DNA of 10,988 nucleotides from the NCBI GenBank assembly GCA_002861585.1, contig PJQJ01000020.1:21692-32679 (forward strand), given 5' to 3'. A program made the translations under genes and the position numbers. The notes under the pieces are model-generated. The model searched no databases. It was not told the DNA's origin and saw only the letters and a list, made by a program, of their open reading frames with translations. This document shows, piece after piece, positions 1 through 7,736 of the stretch. The DNA is from Candidatus Saccharimonadota bacterium. Lineage in GTDB: Bacteria > Patescibacteriota > Saccharimonadia > Saccharimonadales > Saccharimonadaceae. Position 1 is the stretch's first letter; each line of letters begins with the position of its first letter.

Positions 1-906
1 GGATCAATTACTATCCCCGCTAAACTCGTTAGTGAATTTATTAGCAACTTGCCAAAGGGAAATGTTGAGCTAAGTGCAGATGGCACAAAACTACATATCA
101 GCTCCGGTACGTTTAGCTCAACCATTCATGGAATGTTGCCAGATGAGTTTCCTGCCCTGCCCGATATTGCAACTGACCAAATTTACACCATCCCAGCAGC
201 GCAGCTAAAAAGAGCAATTACACAAACAGCTCCTGTTGTTTCGCATGATGATACCCGTCCTGTCCTGACTGGCGTCTACTGCCATGCATTTGACGGCAAA
301 CTATTCTTTGCAGCAACAGACGGCTACCGGCTTGCTGAGCGCCAACTTGGTGACGTTGATGGTGAGGTTATCGCAATCATACCGTCACAGACCGTACAGG
401 ACGTCGTGCGCGTTATGGGAGACGATACAGAAGCGGTCGAGGTGCTATTTGATGAGAACCAAGTACGATTCCGTTTTGCTGATACCGAAATCACGAGCCG
501 TCTTATCGACGGAAACTTTCCTGATTACCGCCAACTTATTCCGCAAACGTCTGATATTACAATCGAAGTCGACAAGAGCGAATTTAGCCGTATCACAAAG
601 ATCGCTAGCTTGTTTGCACGCGAAAGTGGCGGCAGTATTACCATCAAGGCAGATAGTCAGAACAGCTCAGTGTCAATTCATTCCGTTGCATCGCAGCTTG
701 GTGAGAACACATCAAGTGCAGCGGCGCGCGTCACTGGTGATGGGCAGGTAACCCTTAACTCTCGCTACCTGCTAGAAGCGCTCAACTGTATCGATGGGAG
801 TGCGATCTCCTTCTCGTTTAGCGGTAAGCTCTCACCGTGTGTTCTTCGTGCAAGCGATAGTAAGACCGACGATTACCAGCACATCATAATGCCATTAAAG
901 AGTTAG
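1..906 (+). CDS. dnaN: DNA polymerase III subunit beta (sliding clamp), 5' truncated by the window edge
   Basis: This is the ring-shaped clamp that encircles DNA and tethers the replicative polymerase. The frame is open from base 1 and encodes 301 residues before a TAG stop. Against a usual length of about 365-380 residues, roughly the first 65-75 are outside the window. The visible part begins with ITIPAKLVSEFISNLP, which matches the end of domain I. Domains II and III follow with the family hallmarks RPVLTG, ATDGYRLAER and LIDGNFPDYRQLIP, and a C-terminal QHIIMPLKS that corresponds to the usual conserved MPMRL-type tail, here with a less typical last two residues. The TTG at base 49 lies inside conserved sequence and is not the start. 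recF follows after 19 bases, so the two genes are probably co-transcribed. The identification is firm. Confidence 0.97.
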   Translation, partial: GSITIPAKLVSEFISNLPKGNVELSADGTKLHISSGTFSSTIHGMLPDEFPALPDIATDQIYTIPAAQLKRAITQTAPVVSHDDTRPVLTGVYCHAFDGKLFFAATDGYRLAERQLGDVDGEVIAIIPSQTVQDVVRVMGDDTEAVEVLFDENQVRFRFADTEITSRLIDGNFPDYRQLIPQTSDITIEVDKSEFSRITKIASLFARESGGSITIKADSQNSSVSIHSVASQLGENTSSAAARVTGDGQVTLNSRYLLEALNCIDGSAISFSFSGKLSPCVLRASDSKTDDYQHIIMPLKS

Positions 907-909
907 ATT

Positions 910-914
910 AGGAG
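910..914 (+). promoter_or_regulatory. Shine-Dalgarno site of recF
   Basis: AGGAG stands 11 bases before the GTG at 926. It decides the GTG start, and the protein then begins with LRGVGLYHFRSY, which aligns with the usual RecF N-terminus (short strand followed by FRNY-like motif). Confidence 0.75.
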
Positions 915-925
915 CTGTCAAAAGA

Positions 926-1975
926 GTGCTCCGAGGGGTAGGCCTGTATCACTTTCGTTCATATGATGAGCGTACCTTTCGGTTTTCTCCGGCTGTGACG
1001 ATTATTAGCGGACCAAACGGCAGCGGCAAGACAAATATCTTAGAGGCACTCTTTGTCGCCTATCGAGGTAGTTCTTTTCGCGGCAGCGATCAGGAGGCGC
1101 TGCAGTTTAGTCAGGAGTGGTGGCGTCTTCTTATCAAGCACGAAGACAGTGAACGAACAGTGACTTTCGATAGTACTAAGACGACAGCGAGAAAACAATT
1201 CACCATCAACGGTGCAAAACGAGCTCGCCTCAGTGCCCAATTCAAACTGCCCGTCGTCCTGTTTGAGCCCAACGATTTACGGCTGCTCGATGGTTCACCG
1301 GCGCGGCGGCGTGATTTTATTGATGACTTTATTGCCCAGCTAGAGCCTGCCTACGCGACAATTGTAGGTAGATACGATAGAGCCCTTAAGCAACGCAATA
1401 ACCTGCTCAAACAGCAGCACGTAACCGCAGATGAGCTGTTTGTGTGGGACGTTACACTCAGTGAAGCCGGTGCACACATTATTAGAAGCCGGGCAAAGTA
1501 CACTGAGGTACTGAATCATCATCTCTCGACGCTCTATCAATCAATCGCCCATACATCTGATACAGTACGGGTTGTCTACTCGAACGAACTGAAGGACGAG
1601 GTCGACGTGCAGCAGCGATTTATGCTTGAGCTGCATAAGTTCCATAAGCGGGATCAAATGCTGGGATTTACAAGTATTGGTCCGCACCGGGACGATATTA
1701 TCTTTTTCCTGAACGCTAACCCGGCCGCGGCGAGTGCTTCTCGCGGCGAGACGAGATCGATCGTCCTCTCGCTAAAATTGCTCCAAATAGAGCTCCTGCG
1801 GGATAGGAGTACGACAACTCCCCTACTCCTGCTCGACGATGTCTTTAGTGAACTTGATAGTACCAGGCGGCAAGCACTCATCGATACGAGTGCTCATACA
1901 CAAACGATTATCACGACGACTGACGCCGACGTGATAAAGCAGTATGGCAACAGTAGCCTACTGATCAATCTATAG
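926..1975 (+). CDS. recF: DNA replication and repair protein RecF
   Basis: RecF is an SMC/ABC-type ATPase that, with RecO and RecR, loads RecA at single-stranded gaps during recombinational repair and fork restart. The 349 residues are close to the family length of about 360. Visible motifs in order are the N-terminal FRSY (residues 10-13), Walker A GPNGSGKT (29-36), the conserved GPHRDD segment (about 252), the ABC signature region SRGETRSIVLSLKL (about 272-285) and Walker B LLLLDDVFSELD (about 299-310). The start is GTG. The gene follows dnaN closely, as in many bacteria, which places it near oriC. Its last 6 bases overlap the 3' end of the convergent membrane-protein gene, and both stops are TAG. 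No intrinsic terminator with a T tract is seen after it, so readthrough antisense to the facing operon is possible. Confidence 0.97.
   Translation: MLRGVGLYHFRSYDERTFRFSPAVTIISGPNGSGKTNILEALFVAYRGSSFRGSDQEALQFSQEWWRLLIKHEDSERTVTFDSTKTTARKQFTINGAKRARLSAQFKLPVVLFEPNDLRLLDGSPARRRDFIDDFIAQLEPAYATIVGRYDRALKQRNNLLKQQHVTADELFVWDVTLSEAGAHIIRSRAKYTEVLNHHLSTLYQSIAHTSDTVRVVYSNELKDEVDVQQRFMLELHKFHKRDQMLGFTSIGPHRDDIIFFLNANPAAASASRGETRSIVLSLKLLQIELLRDRSTTTPLLLLDDVFSELDSTRRQALIDTSAHTQTIITTTDADVIKQYGNSSLLINL
1873..1894. other. Perfect inverted repeat near the convergent gene ends
   Basis: AGCACTC (1873-1879) and GAGTGCT (1888-1894) form a perfect 7-bp stem with an 8-base loop, inside the 3' end of recF. It lies about 80 bases before the recF stop and 76-97 bases past the stop of the facing gene. 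Neither strand has a T tract after it, so it is not a canonical rho-independent terminator. It may act weakly as an mRNA end structure for the leftward operon, or be chance within coding sequence. Confidence 0.25.
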
Positions 1976-3523
1976 GTTTTCGCCGTAAACAAGCTTGTAC
2001 TGCGTGTAGTTTGGAATATTCTTCTGTAGGTAATCAGTCACTGCTTTTTTGGTAGATTCATCAATATTCTGAACTGGTCGAAATTCAGGATCCGGTCCCG
2101 TAAAACCACTAACGACTGGCGCTGCATAGATAATATTATCGAGTGTTGAGAGTGCAATTGTACCGTCGGTGTATGGAAGTTTCTTTATGAGAGCGTTACC
2201 GTCAGTTGCAGCCGTATCAAGATCGATAACGTATCCATCAGGAACACTATTGCTGCCTGAAAAGGCCGAAAAGAGCACCTGGTTACCAGTGACATTAAAC
2301 GAACTAACTCGAAGCGGTGTGTTCGCAAAAGCACTGGTTGCACGGCGAGCTGACACATCAAGTACGAAGATACCACGATCAACAGTATCGAACAGTAACC
2401 GGTTGTTATCTAACCAGCGAAGATCAGTTACATATGATAGATCATAGGAAAACAGCCGCTTCGCCTGGTCGTTATAGACACTAAGTGTTGTCGTATGCTG
2501 CACTGCAACGTGTTTGCCATCATCAGGAACGGCAAATTGTGCAACGTCATTAACGTTCCCGAGGTTTATGGTCTTCTCTTCTTTACCGGTGCTATTACTA
2601 AAGAGTTTTACTAAGTAATCACGTTTTGCACCGGCTTTATCACCTCTTTGTTCTTCATGACTATCGTCGGATGCACCGACAAAACCTTCACCATAGCCGA
2701 TTGCCGTGAAGGTATTTCCAATACTCGTAGCAGGCAGTCCCTCTTCATTCGAAGCAGTATCCTTTAATGATGCAAAGGTACGGATAAGTTGCGTGTCTCT
2801 AAAGACATCAAGCTTTGCATCGTTGCCTTCACCGTAATGAACGGCAAAATTAGTACTATTTGCAACCTGTGGTCCCTGTATCGTACTTACGAAATTCTCA
2901 TCCACATAGACCTTTTGAATCTCCGATGCGGCATTCGTCTTAAAGTTAAAGACATGCGGTATATACTCTTCGTCATCGGTTGCCTTTAGACTCAGGAGAC
3001 GGTCGTTTGAAATAACTTTTTGGAAACTAAACGGCGGTGTTGGCCGTACCTCTGCGCTCATACCGGTAGGGTCATTTGCCCTATGAGCTAACATCATTGT
3101 CGATGTGTTATTGCTAATACTGAGCACCTCGGTATTAGAACCGTAGGTTAATTCATGTAGGGTTCCCGTCGCGACGCGGCGTACTTGACGCGGAGCAACG
3201 TCCTTGAATGAGGCGGTTGTACTCCTAAAGAAGCTCGGTACATTCACGCTAGAAAGGGCCGATACGTTTGCACCTTCAAAAACAAGCGTATACTCACCGC
3301 TTCGGACGATCCGCCACCCGCCTTCAAACGCCTTCCCCTCTGGCTTATCAGCCTCTAGTTTATGGAGAGTGTAGGTACCACTCTCGTTGCTACGTTCAAT
3401 CTTAACAATGCCGTGTGTTCCAATAAAGATAAGCAGTAGGAGTAGTAGTAGTGCGCCAAGCGCAAGTGATACCGCTTTGAGAACTTTTTTCTGTGTTGCT
3501 AATTGATATTGATCTTGGTTCAT
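1970..3523 (-). CDS. Membrane-anchored protein with probable extracytoplasmic beta-propeller, last gene of the T4SS-like operon
   Basis: The specific family is not recognised. The 517 residues start with a short lysine- and glutamine-containing cytoplasmic tail, then one strong membrane helix (about 15-39) with seven leucines in a row, then about 475 residues predicted to lie outside the membrane. The outer part is rich in short strand-turn-strand units resembling WD40 or PD40 blades, such as VPDDGKHVAVQ (332-342), LRWLDNNRLLFDTVDRGIFV (368-387) and GTIALSTLDNIIYAAPV (454-470). It ends in a charged helix-like tail (about 488-506). The protein contains no cysteine, unlike its two upstream neighbours. 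The ATG at 3523 is chosen because GGAG stands 8 bases before it, and an upstream ATG at 3598 would overlap the preceding gene by 70 bases and add only out-of-frame sequence of that gene. The 5-base gap to the upstream gene suggests translational coupling. The role is unknown; a scaffold or adhesion function beside the secretion machine is an inference. Confidence 0.82.
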   Translation of the reverse strand: MNQDQYQLATQKKVLKAVSLALGALLLLLLLIFIGTHGIVKIERSNESGTYTLHKLEADKPEGKAFEGGWRIVRSGEYTLVFEGANVSALSSVNVPSFFRSTTASFKDVAPRQVRRVATGTLHELTYGSNTEVLSISNNTSTMMLAHRANDPTGMSAEVRPTPPFSFQKVISNDRLLSLKATDDEEYIPHVFNFKTNAASEIQKVYVDENFVSTIQGPQVANSTNFAVHYGEGNDAKLDVFRDTQLIRTFASLKDTASNEEGLPATSIGNTFTAIGYGEGFVGASDDSHEEQRGDKAGAKRDYLVKLFSNSTGKEEKTINLGNVNDVAQFAVPDDGKHVAVQHTTTLSVYNDQAKRLFSYDLSYVTDLRWLDNNRLLFDTVDRGIFVLDVSARRATSAFANTPLRVSSFNVTGNQVLFSAFSGSNSVPDGYVIDLDTAATDGNALIKKLPYTDGTIALSTLDNIIYAAPVVSGFTGPDPEFRPVQNIDESTKKAVTDYLQKNIPNYTQYKLVYGENL

Positions 3524-3528
3524 TTTTT

Positions 3529-4731
3529 CTACTCCGGCAAAGCCTGAAATAATGTTGTTAAGAGTGGTTGTACATTTTGGAATGGATAACGAGTACATGA
3601 TGCACCAGAACAGCCCATTCGCATGGCATATGGCGGCGGCAAGATATCAAAGTGAAGGTGTGGGGGTGTCCCCTGTGCATCGTCTTTGGTACCGATATTG
3701 CCTAGCGGCGTCCCAGTTGTGACGGCCTGATTATCTGCTACTTTAATCGTCCCTCGACCCATGTGTGTGTAGTAGTAGACATTCCTATCATCCCCGAGGA
3801 TAACAACATGTGCTGCTCGGCCTTCATTAATCTTCACTACCTTACCGGGTGCTGCTGCGACAACTAGTGTTCCAGTAGAGATCATGATATCAGCTGCATT
3901 GTAATCGTGGTGACAGTTGCTCTGGCTGGTATGGCACCATGGGTATGGTTTATTTCCGGTAATAGCTGACTTTGTTGTCTGAAGCGGGAAGGCTTTTCCA
4001 TCGACAACTGCAATACTACCACCATCTGTTGGACAGCCCGATGCATCTCGCAGTGAATCAGGTGCGGGTGTTGCGCCAGGAGTGGTCCCGCCATATCTCG
4101 CAAGGGCAAGATTGGCGTAGTGTAGGCGCTTACCAAGAACCGGTTTTCCGGCCCGTTCAAATTCACGCTCAAAGAGCAAAACCGCTTCTTCGACGGTTGC
4201 CGTTGCCTTTATTCTTTCGGCCGTCTTGTTATACGGCGCTACATTATTCATCTCATACCAGATGTACTCAAGCTGCACTGCAAGATCGCGTGGATTGCGA
4301 GGTGCAGCCCATTTTACGAGATCAGCCCAGCGCTCATTTACTGTCCACTGTGCGATACCACGACCCGGTCCGCCTCCCTGTTGATTAGAATTAGGATCGA
4401 GCGCTTCGCTACCTGACTCCCAAATTAGGTTACCAAGGATACCAGCCGTCTGATTAGGACTCAAATCCTTACCAATAAAGAAATTCCATGCCTTTTCTAG
4501 GTTGTCTGATCCAATCAGGGTTACTCCACCGTTATCCTGGCCTAAACCTGCGCACTCGAGTGCATCGGCTTTTGGATCGTAAAACAGGATCTCATTTTCA
4601 GGCAGATCAAGCCCTTCCCTTTCCTGCGTAAAGAACTGAGCATTGGCAGGTAGGGTGTTGGTAATAGCCAAGACGACCGCCAGTACGATGACGGAGAGTC
4701 GCTGTAGGATGTGATGTTGCATTTTTTTCAT
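3529..4731 (-). CDS. Secreted peptidoglycan hydrolase: phage-tail-lysozyme-like domain plus M23 metallopeptidase
   Basis: This is a predicted two-domain wall hydrolase of 400 residues. A Sec signal peptide is clear: basic start, hydrophobic core (about 11-27) and an ANA cleavage site after residue 31. Residues about 75-215 resemble the phage tail lysozyme domain (AGILGNLIWESG, with Glu105 as candidate catalytic acid, then GRGIAQWT). Residues about 245-390 are an M23 (LytM-type) zinc endopeptidase with the HDYNAAD variant of the first motif (His275, Asp281), YTHM (His323) and HLHF (His358, His360). The mature part has six cysteines (60, 233, 266, 273, 374, 379), suggesting disulfides. Start choice: ATG at 4731 has AAGGGA 9 bases upstream. 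In conjugative T4SSs such bifunctional enzymes (VirB1-like; CwlT of ICEBs1 and Tn916 as analogues) open the wall for the channel. Here the enzyme could act on the cell's own wall or on a partner cell's wall. The domain calls are strong, while the exact bonds cut are inferred. Confidence 0.92.
   Translation of the reverse strand: MKKMQHHILQRLSVIVLAVVLAITNTLPANAQFFTQEREGLDLPENEILFYDPKADALECAGLGQDNGGVTLIGSDNLEKAWNFFIGKDLSPNQTAGILGNLIWESGSEALDPNSNQQGGGPGRGIAQWTVNERWADLVKWAAPRNPRDLAVQLEYIWYEMNNVAPYNKTAERIKATATVEEAVLLFEREFERAGKPVLGKRLHYANLALARYGGTTPGATPAPDSLRDASGCPTDGGSIAVVDGKAFPLQTTKSAITGNKPYPWCHTSQSNCHHDYNAADIMISTGTLVVAAAPGKVVKINEGRAAHVVILGDDRNVYYYTHMGRGTIKVADNQAVTTGTPLGNIGTKDDAQGTPPHLHFDILPPPYAMRMGCSGASCTRYPFQNVQPLLTTLFQALPE
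3532..3535 (-). promoter_or_regulatory. Shine-Dalgarno site that sets the start of the propeller-like gene
   Basis: On the - strand GGAG lies 8 bases before the ATG at 3523. It is formed by the last sense codon (GAG) and preceding base of the upstream peptidase gene, directly ahead of that gene's TAG stop and an A-rich spacer. This arrangement supports termination-reinitiation coupling and rejects the longer start at 3598. Confidence 0.7.
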
Positions 4732-4736
4732 AGTCG

Positions 4737-7718
4737 TTAATCCCTTGGACAGCCTGCTAATACACGCTCACCCTTTATTGATACGTGTATGTGATTACGG
4801 TGGGAGTTAAGGGTACCAGCTGGATACGCTGAGTGTTCACCGTTTTTAAGTGTCGATGTCCCTGGGGGCATCGGGCTAAAGATTAGCTCGTTGAGATTTA
4901 GGTTAGCACGGTTATTATAGAGCCACGGAACAACCGTCTTTGCAACTTCCTCGTTAGCGATATCGACCGCTAGACCACTGTAGTGGTTGGAAGTGTAGCC
5001 ACTATCAGAACAGTTATCATGACCAGTTTTAATCACCGAAACACGGATAGGAACTTTTAGCTCCTCAACGAGCGTCAGTAGTAGCTGCACAACAGGATCT
5101 TTGGCGGTGCCGTTGGTAATGTCTTGGCGAGGAGCATTAGAATCTGTTGTAAAGAGCGGATTATTGAGTAGACGGTTGTTTAATTCGGCGCGCGGACCAG
5201 TTATAAGATTAGCGTTGCCGGTTGCAGGGTTGCTAGCTTCTGGGGCTGTGCCGTCGATCGATAGTTTTTCGCCACTCCACTGCTCGAGCATACCCTCGTC
5301 GATACCACCGTCAAAGGTGTACCAGCGGAACATATTCTGTTTTTGTGTACCCTTTTGTTCGATACACTGCTTTTCACTCCCCTTTTCAGGATTTGGCGAG
5401 TATGGTGTATTCGTGTTGGTGCAGTTCTTAAGGAAATCATCGTACTCACTATCGGGTACTGGAATACCCTCTGCGTCAATAAACCTGTTGGTATACATAT
5501 ATTCGATAACAGCATCAGGATCGTATTCTGGAGCCCCAACCTGATCAAGGTTCATACCCATTCGAACAACGCATGATGGATAGGTAGCAAGATTAAGTTG
5601 TTCGTATTCTGGGTCGCCACACATTGCAAGTTCCTCTGGTGACTGGGCGCGGACAGTAGGATTAATATTGCCGGCAACCGATGCGAGGCTGCCGATTGGA
5701 TTAGCTGCAAAAGCCGTAAATGTTGATAGACCATTTTGTACAGGACTATACGCAAATGGCACGACCGAAGCCGCTAGGGTTCCAGTAATCGTATAGGGGT
5801 TATTTACATCAAGTGGAGAGCTATCTTCTAGCGACTCCTCTTTCAGCTGCGCTGCTACCTTAACTGCTTGCTGATCATACGCGAGTGCTTCTTCTTTTGT
5901 CAGCGGCATCATTCCACGAGCACGAGCACCGCGTGCATTTAATTCCTGAATACCGATCATAGCGGCATCAGAACGACGAGCACCAACCTCATCACCCGTC
6001 ACAACCGTTCCGGCAACGAGTCGTATCAGCATTGGCTCTGCTATTGCTTGAGCGACTGCAACGACACCAGCAGTTGAGGCACTAAAGGCGATCGATCCAG
6101 CCGAGAGTGTACCACCAGTAAAGAAGGTACCGGCAATGTAGGCCAAAAAGGCACCACCCTGTACGAAGGGGTTATTAACCACACCACAAAGACTATCACC
6201 GCCTGCCTTATCGATAGTGCTCTTTACGCCCGATAGCTTACCGGTTAGGCCACCACCGAGCTTGTAGCGGAACATTGCCGTTGGATCCCCTATTGTGCCA
6301 TTAGCAGCGTAGTTATAGCTGAATCCTTCAGAGAATGTTTTGCCGTCTTTGTCGGGTGTAATTAGTTTTTGACCAAAGTACGAAACAGCTTTCACTTGGC
6401 TATCACCGTATTTGGTCGTGTCGGCGACATTCATATTACCGTAGCCGAATCGAATAAAGTCTTCCGCTGCAAGCATCTTTGCACCAAAACTGACGGCACG
6501 AAGCATATTGTAAGCTCCGCATACAGCATCGGCTGCGGCAATCGGACCAAGGACGGCACCCTTAATAGCCCCTTTTCCACCACTGACAGCTGCATTTTCA
6601 AGCTCTTTTATCTCTGCACTCTCGGGATCACTGACGAAATCTTCGATTGCAATATCGGGGTTCTGGAAGTTCTCCACCATAGCTTCAGCTTCGGTAGTAA
6701 CGTTTTCAGAGATTTCGCCAAGTGTTTCCGCGCGTTCTGCTAGCTGTGCCTGTTCAGCTTGCGATAATTGACTCGTATCACCTTGACCATTGTTAGCTAG
6801 GAGGTGGCCGTTAACATCGACCTGTCGACCACTAATAACCTCACGCTCTTTTTTCCGAAAATCCTTGTCATCCTTTGCATCGGCATAGTTATTGCCCCTA
6901 TAAATGCGTAATTTGTTTAGTAGTGTGCGCATCTTTTTATCAGCATAAACAGCAAACTTAGGCCTATATGCCGAATGAATAGATTTTCTAAAGGTGCGCG
7001 ACTCACGCATCAACTGATCAAAGTTATCGGCAGTTACCTTTACCTTCTCCCCTGTCTCGTTGGTATATATCAACTCATTGACGTTCAATTTACCGGTAGG
7101 GCTGAGTCGTTTTGGTGTTGTCTTGACCTCAAAGCCAGCCTTTTGAAGCTTATCAAGTTCTTTTTGACTGATACCATTAAAACGACAGCGAACCTTTATA
7201 ACCGTACAGTCTACCTCGGGTCCTGATGTCACTTTTTTGCGCATGATCAGCATTGATCGCGGTTCCATGGCCGTTAGCTGATCGACAAATTTATTGACCG
7301 ATACCTCTTTCCAGTGGATCAATGCAAAAGAAGGACCAGTAATTAGCCCGAAAAGGCCACCGAGACCGGTAACGGCAATAATAGCGCCGATGATTCCCTT
7401 TTTGCGTTGGCCCCAAAATGACGCCTTTGTGCTCCGCTCGGGCTGCTCATCCTTTGGCGCCACATTTGTCTTCCATGGCGCTCCCTCGCTGTCTTTCAGG
7501 TTGTTTTTATCGCGAAACGAAGTATCGGGATTTTTCTCTCGATTAGCAAGATCATCAGTGTTCCGCATAGCATCGCCACCTGACCGATCAGAATCGCCAT
7601 CTTCATTATTGAAGTTTTTGGCAATATCATTAAATTCGCGATCATAATATTGTTGAGCGCGATTAAATTCATCATCTCTGTCCTGACCAGTGCCGTTGGG
7701 TTTTTGTTTAGTATCCAT
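4737..7718 (-). CDS. Large T4SS-associated membrane protein (VirB6-like position) with C-terminal M15-like peptidase domain
   Basis: This 993-residue protein has no name that I can give with confidence. Residues 1-107 are hydrophilic and highly charged, probably cytoplasmic. A membrane helix follows (about 108-135), then a juxtamembrane segment of the type seen in large saccharibacterial membrane proteins (KEVSVNKFVDQLTAMEPRSM, 138-157) with a Cys171/Cys178 pair. A long helical, charged stretch (about 280-375) leads to glycine/alanine-rich hydrophobic regions at about 383-417, 518-575 and 643-675, which could form membrane hairpins. The C-terminal part (about 865-980) carries SNHYSGLAVD (910-919), matching the SxHxxGxAxD zinc motif, and HIH (976-978), as in M15/Hedgehog-type DD-peptidases. 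Cys700, 716, 766, 785, 903 and 990 suggest disulfides, consistent with an outside location. Lying directly after virB4, it occupies the place of a VirB6-like channel component. That role is inference, while the peptidase motif is seen directly. The start ATG at 7718 has only a weak A-rich ribosome site, 18 bases after the virB4 stop. Confidence 0.88.
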   Translation of the reverse strand: MDTKQKPNGTGQDRDDEFNRAQQYYDREFNDIAKNFNNEDGDSDRSGGDAMRNTDDLANREKNPDTSFRDKNNLKDSEGAPWKTNVAPKDEQPERSTKASFWGQRKKGIIGAIIAVTGLGGLFGLITGPSFALIHWKEVSVNKFVDQLTAMEPRSMLIMRKKVTSGPEVDCTVIKVRCRFNGISQKELDKLQKAGFEVKTTPKRLSPTGKLNVNELIYTNETGEKVKVTADNFDQLMRESRTFRKSIHSAYRPKFAVYADKKMRTLLNKLRIYRGNNYADAKDDKDFRKKEREVISGRQVDVNGHLLANNGQGDTSQLSQAEQAQLAERAETLGEISENVTTEAEAMVENFQNPDIAIEDFVSDPESAEIKELENAAVSGGKGAIKGAVLGPIAAADAVCGAYNMLRAVSFGAKMLAAEDFIRFGYGNMNVADTTKYGDSQVKAVSYFGQKLITPDKDGKTFSEGFSYNYAANGTIGDPTAMFRYKLGGGLTGKLSGVKSTIDKAGGDSLCGVVNNPFVQGGAFLAYIAGTFFTGGTLSAGSIAFSASTAGVVAVAQAIAEPMLIRLVAGTVVTGDEVGARRSDAAMIGIQELNARGARARGMMPLTKEEALAYDQQAVKVAAQLKEESLEDSSPLDVNNPYTITGTLAASVVPFAYSPVQNGLSTFTAFAANPIGSLASVAGNINPTVRAQSPEELAMCGDPEYEQLNLATYPSCVVRMGMNLDQVGAPEYDPDAVIEYMYTNRFIDAEGIPVPDSEYDDFLKNCTNTNTPYSPNPEKGSEKQCIEQKGTQKQNMFRWYTFDGGIDEGMLEQWSGEKLSIDGTAPEASNPATGNANLITGPRAELNNRLLNNPLFTTDSNAPRQDITNGTAKDPVVQLLLTLVEELKVPIRVSVIKTGHDNCSDSGYTSNHYSGLAVDIANEEVAKTVVPWLYNNRANLNLNELIFSPMPPGTSTLKNGEHSAYPAGTLNSHRNHIHVSIKGERVLAGCPRD
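4741..4746 (-). promoter_or_regulatory. Shine-Dalgarno site of the lysozyme/M23 gene
   Basis: On the - strand AAGGGA stands 9 bases before the ATG at 4731. It lies within the last codons of the upstream 993-residue gene, whose TAA stop is 5 bases before the start. It favours this ATG over the in-frame ATG three codons later. Confidence 0.55.
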
Positions 7719-7736
7719 AGTGTTGTCTTTTTATTG

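Noticed and set aside
284..751. 155-codon + strand frame inside dnaN
   Set aside because: It overlaps conserved DnaN sequence in another frame and has no domain features.
1986..1999. Palindrome ACAAGCTTGT just past the recF stop as terminator
   Set aside because: It has no room for a loop and no T tract on either side; it is ordinary coding sequence of the facing gene.
3431..3455. Short CTA-type trinucleotide repeat on the - strand
   Set aside because: It encodes seven leucines of a membrane helix with mixed codons, so it is explained by the protein and is too short and imperfect to suggest phase variation.
3524..3598. Longer N-terminus (25 extra residues) for the propeller-like protein starting at an ATG at 3598
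   Set aside because: It would overlap the lysozyme/M23 gene by 70 bases, its residues are out-of-frame reading of that gene, and the ATG at 3523 has a proper Shine-Dalgarno followed by a clean cytoplasmic tail and membrane helix.
3972..4388. 138-codon + strand open frame over the lysozyme/M23 gene
   Set aside because: It is a shadow of a gene with clear domains on the opposite strand and its own translation resembles no protein family; the same applies to the other + strand frames between 2169 and 8831.
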